DNA of 64,000 nt. Origin: Amycolatopsis nigrescens CSC17Ta-90. GTDB lineage: Bacteria; Actinomycetota; Actinomycetes; Mycobacteriales; Pseudonocardiaceae. Position numbers and translations under genes: made by a program. The DNA is taken from assembly GCF_000384315.1 (NCBI RefSeq), contig NZ_ARVW01000001.1:5890157-5954156 (forward strand). Direction: 5' to 3'. A model generated the notes under the pieces. That model was not told the origin of the DNA and made no database searches. It saw only the letters and a list, made by a program, of their open reading frames with translations. This document shows, one piece after another, positions 61,933 to 64,000 of the stretch (positions within the stretch are counted from its first letter, which is position 1; every line of letters starts with the position of its first letter).

Positions 61933-62844
61933 CTAACGGATAACGTTCGCATTGCTAACTACCTGGAGTAGCTCCAGCCGGAGTCGCTCATAGCTTGGTG
62001 CGAGCTCGCGAAGCAGCTTCGTGGCGTCTTCGTCGGCGCCCGCCACCAGCGGATACTGCAACCCGCCGACCAGCCTCGCTTGCTCGTCCAGCACCGCGGC
62101 CGCGCGGTGCAAACCGAGCCCATCGAGTGCGGCCGCCGCGTCCGCCAGTCGACGGGTGCCGACCCGGATCGCGAAGTGGACCAGATGATCGCGTAGGACG
62201 CTGTCGAGGCCGGCGCTGACCAGCGCGGCGAGCCGCAACGTGTTCGCCTCGCAGCCGGTCAGCCGGTCGGCCGCGACCGGCAGCGACCTGTGCAGCGCGG
62301 CCGCCACGTCCACCTCGGTCACCCGCTGGAACTCGGTGCGCAGGGTGAACGGCTCACAGGGATAGCCGATCGAGTCGGTGCGCCAGGCCGCGGCGAACGC
62401 GTCGGTGGGCAGGGTGGCGAACGGGTGCCCGTGCGGATCGTGGAAGCGCACGAGGTCCCCCTCGATCCCGAGCACCACCACGTAGTGGTCCGCGCCGATC
62501 GCCGCGCCGCTGCCCGGCTGCTGGAGCAGGAGCCCCATCTCCACCGGTCCGGCCAGTGCAGGGGTGTCGCGGGTGGCCGTGCGCAGCCAGCCGATGGCCT
62601 GCTCGGCGGTCCCGCTCGTGGTGCGTCGGCAGGTCCAGCCGAGCAGTTCCAGGGCCGCGTCGACCCCGATTTCGGGATCCCAGCCCGGCGCGTCGAAGAA
62701 CGGCAGGCCGTTTTCGAAGTGCAGCCCGAACGGGGAACCGGTGAGCACTTCGAGTACGTCCGGCCCTGGTGCTCGCTCGCCGAGCATCATGGCGAGCGAA
62801 TTCGCGTAGCAGTACGGTCCGCCGCCGATATAGCGAAAGGTCAT
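61933..62844 (-). CDS. BtrH/C39-like cysteine protein
   Basis: A 303-residue protein. 'GGGPYCYANSLAMMLGE' has Cys12 at the start of a helix, 'GADHYVVVLGIEGDLVRFHDPHG' provides a His and Asp, so a papain/C39-like fold in the N-terminal 170 residues is likely. BtrH-type acyltransferases and C39 peptidases share this shape. The C-terminal part is a helical domain ('LRLAALVSAGLDSVLRDHLVHFAIRVG'). No signal peptide. Substrate unknown. Confidence 0.65.
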   Translation of the reverse strand: MTFRYIGGGPYCYANSLAMMLGERAPGPDVLEVLTGSPFGLHFENGLPFFDAPGWDPEIGVDAALELLGWTCRRTTSGTAEQAIGWLRTATRDTPALAGPVEMGLLLQQPGSGAAIGADHYVVVLGIEGDLVRFHDPHGHPFATLPTDAFAAAWRTDSIGYPCEPFTLRTEFQRVTEVDVAAALHRSLPVAADRLTGCEANTLRLAALVSAGLDSVLRDHLVHFAIRVGTRRLADAAAALDGLGLHRAAAVLDEQARLVGGLQYPLVAGADEDATKLLRELAPSYERLRLELLQVVSNANVIR

Positions 62845-62891
62845 AGGCCCGAGTGTGTCGAAATTCGGGCCAAAATGCCGAAATGTCGGGC

Positions 62892-63545
62892 TCAGCCGAT
62901 CGCGTCGCCGGGCTTGACCCGCGGCTTCGGCACCCGGAGCTTCCGGATCTGGCTGGCCCGGATGAACGAGTACCAGCCGATCGCCCTGCCCTTGACCACC
63001 TCGTTCGGGAACTTCTCCCGGACCAGCTTCGCGATCCGCCGTCCGCTGAAGAAGCCCTCGATGATCATGCCGATCAGCATCAGCGTGCAGGCCAGCGTGG
63101 CGTACTGCTGGATCTGGGGGTAGGGCACCAGCAGCGCGACGAACACCAGGATGGCCAGCGGCATGAACAGGCCGAGCAGGTTGCGCCGGGAGTCGACCAG
63201 GTCGCGCACGTATGCCTTGACCGGGCCGCGGTCGCGGGGGAGCAGGTATTTGTCGTCCCCGGCCATCATCCGGTCGCGGCGCTCCTTGGCGGCCGCGCGC
63301 CGGTCTTCCTTGCTCGCCGGGTTCTGCTTGCGGAGCTCCTTGTTGCGCTTGATCGCCTCACGCGTGGTCCGCGGCGGCGGCGCCACCGGCCCACGTCGCT
63401 TCGCCTCCGCTTCACGCCGCTTGGGTGTAGCGCGGCCCTTACTCGGAGTGAACGACCTGGGCGCGTCGGCGGTGTCGGCGACTTCAGCCCCTTCGTCTCC
63501 GGGCTGGTCGGTCGTCGTGGTGCTGTTACGCCGCAGGAACCTCAC
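62892..63545 (-). CDS. DUF3043 membrane protein
   Basis: 217 residues. A long charged N-terminus ('KRREAEAKRRGPVAPPPRTTREAIKRNKELRKQN'), 'MMAGDDKYLLPRDRGPVKAYVRDLVDSRRN' and two membrane helices ('LLGLFMPLAILVFVALLVP', 'TLACTLMLIGMIIEGFF') match DUF3043. A similar gene (Rv2203, from memory) is next to a HesB-type gene in M. tuberculosis, as here. Function unknown. Confidence 0.88.
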   Translation of the reverse strand: MRFLRRNSTTTTDQPGDEGAEVADTADAPRSFTPSKGRATPKRREAEAKRRGPVAPPPRTTREAIKRNKELRKQNPASKEDRRAAAKERRDRMMAGDDKYLLPRDRGPVKAYVRDLVDSRRNLLGLFMPLAILVFVALLVPYPQIQQYATLACTLMLIGMIIEGFFSGRRIAKLVREKFPNEVVKGRAIGWYSFIRASQIRKLRVPKPRVKPGDAIG

Positions 63546-63722
63546 GTGGTCAGGGTATTGCAGAGGTCACCAGTGGCGTTCATGTGGTCGTCCGGTGTGC
63601 GACGATGGCGTTGGCGCCATGGCTGTGATGCTGGCCGTGATGCCAGGGAACAGATCGGGTAGCCGAGGTGTTGAGAGTTGTGGAAGCACCTGTACCCGCC
63701 GCCAGTAAGACAAGGGAGAGCC

Positions 63723-64000
63723 ATGACGACCGCTGAGCAGACCGGCCCCGCCGCCAACGGCCCAGCGCAGGCCGACGCCGGCGAAGCCACCCACGGCGTG
63801 ACCCTGACCGACGCCGCGGCTGCCAAGGCGAAGGCCCTGCTTGAGCAGGAGGGCCGGGACGACATGCACCTTCGCATCGCCGTTCAGCCTGGAGGCTGCG
63901 CGGGCCTGCGCTACCAGCTGTTCTTCGACGAGCGCACGCTCGACGGCGACCTTTTCCGTGACTTCGACGGGCTCCAGGTGGCGGTCGACCGGATGAGCGC
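63723..64000 (+). CDS. erpA: iron-sulfur insertion protein (HesB/ErpA), 5' part
   Basis: The first 92 codons are in the window. After a 25-residue N-terminal extension, 'VTLTDAAAAKAKALLEQEG' and 'LRIAVQPGGCAGLRYQLFFDE' match A-type Fe-S carriers; the first of three conserved cysteines is in GGCAG. The other two would lie beyond the window. It helps insert [4Fe-4S] clusters and could serve LipA. Confidence 0.92.
   Translation, partial: MTTAEQTGPAANGPAQADAGEATHGVTLTDAAAAKAKALLEQEGRDDMHLRIAVQPGGCAGLRYQLFFDERTLDGDLFRDFDGLQVAVDRMS

Noticed and set aside
1..64000. CRISPR array, prophage or insertion sequence
   Set aside because: No regularly spaced repeats, transposase, integrase or phage structural genes were found; the repeated hairpins are dispersed singly at gene ends.

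Overview
The window is high-GC actinobacterial chromosome with GTG/ATG starts, ATGA or GTGA stop-start overlaps and dense, mostly C-ending codons. Gene content and order point to the family Pseudonocardiaceae, probably an Amycolatopsis-like organism; this is an inference from reading, not from a database search. No rRNA, tRNA, CRISPR array, integrase, transposase or phage gene was seen.

Layout. 1-10.6 kb is accessory metabolism: a P1B-type metal ATPase that has lost its cytoplasmic catalytic domains, a class V aminotransferase divergent from a GntR regulator, a phosphodiesterase, a CocE-type hydrolase, an asparagine uptake and degradation operon, and an SDR/TetR pair. 10.8-14.4 kb is dnaE. 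14.4-24.5 kb holds an MFS exporter, LtrA, an L,D-transpeptidase, a patatin, a secreted GH43 glycosidase with a LysR regulator, and a secreted papain-like peptidase with a membrane-anchored partner. 24.5-27.3 kb has an acyl-CoA dehydrogenase and a DedA protein.

27.4-47.9 kb is a core block resembling the Mycobacterium lipA-lipB-(epimerase)-dlaT-pepB-ilvE order: lipA, lipB, PAP2, SDR39U1 epimerase, sucB (E2), lpd (E3), pepA, a DUF402 protein and ilvE. lipA and lipB are split by about 7 kb of accessory genes (SDR, a TetR pair, an F420-type oxidoreductase and a large GH2 beta-galactosidase with a LamG insert). The block resumes with cobT at 50.6 kb and DUF3043/erpA at 62.9-64 kb.

The most interesting region lies inside that block, 51.7-60.6 kb. 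A SorC regulator diverges from a glucitol-type PTS (srlA, srlE, srlB) and gutM, followed by a COG4091/DXR-like oxidoreductase with a SAF domain, acetoin-dehydrogenase-type E1alpha, E1beta and E2, and an IspD-like cytidylyltransferase. Read together they suggest that a tetritol such as 2-C-methyl-D-erythritol is imported as its phosphate, oxidised to a 1-deoxyketose phosphate, cleaved like acetoin into acetyl-CoA plus a triose phosphate, and optionally diverted as a CDP-tetritol.

Across the window, long near-perfect hairpins in recurring sequence families sit next to stop codons. A three-fold 10-bp direct repeat stands before both secreted glycosidase genes, and several divergent regulator genes have clear inverted-repeat operators.
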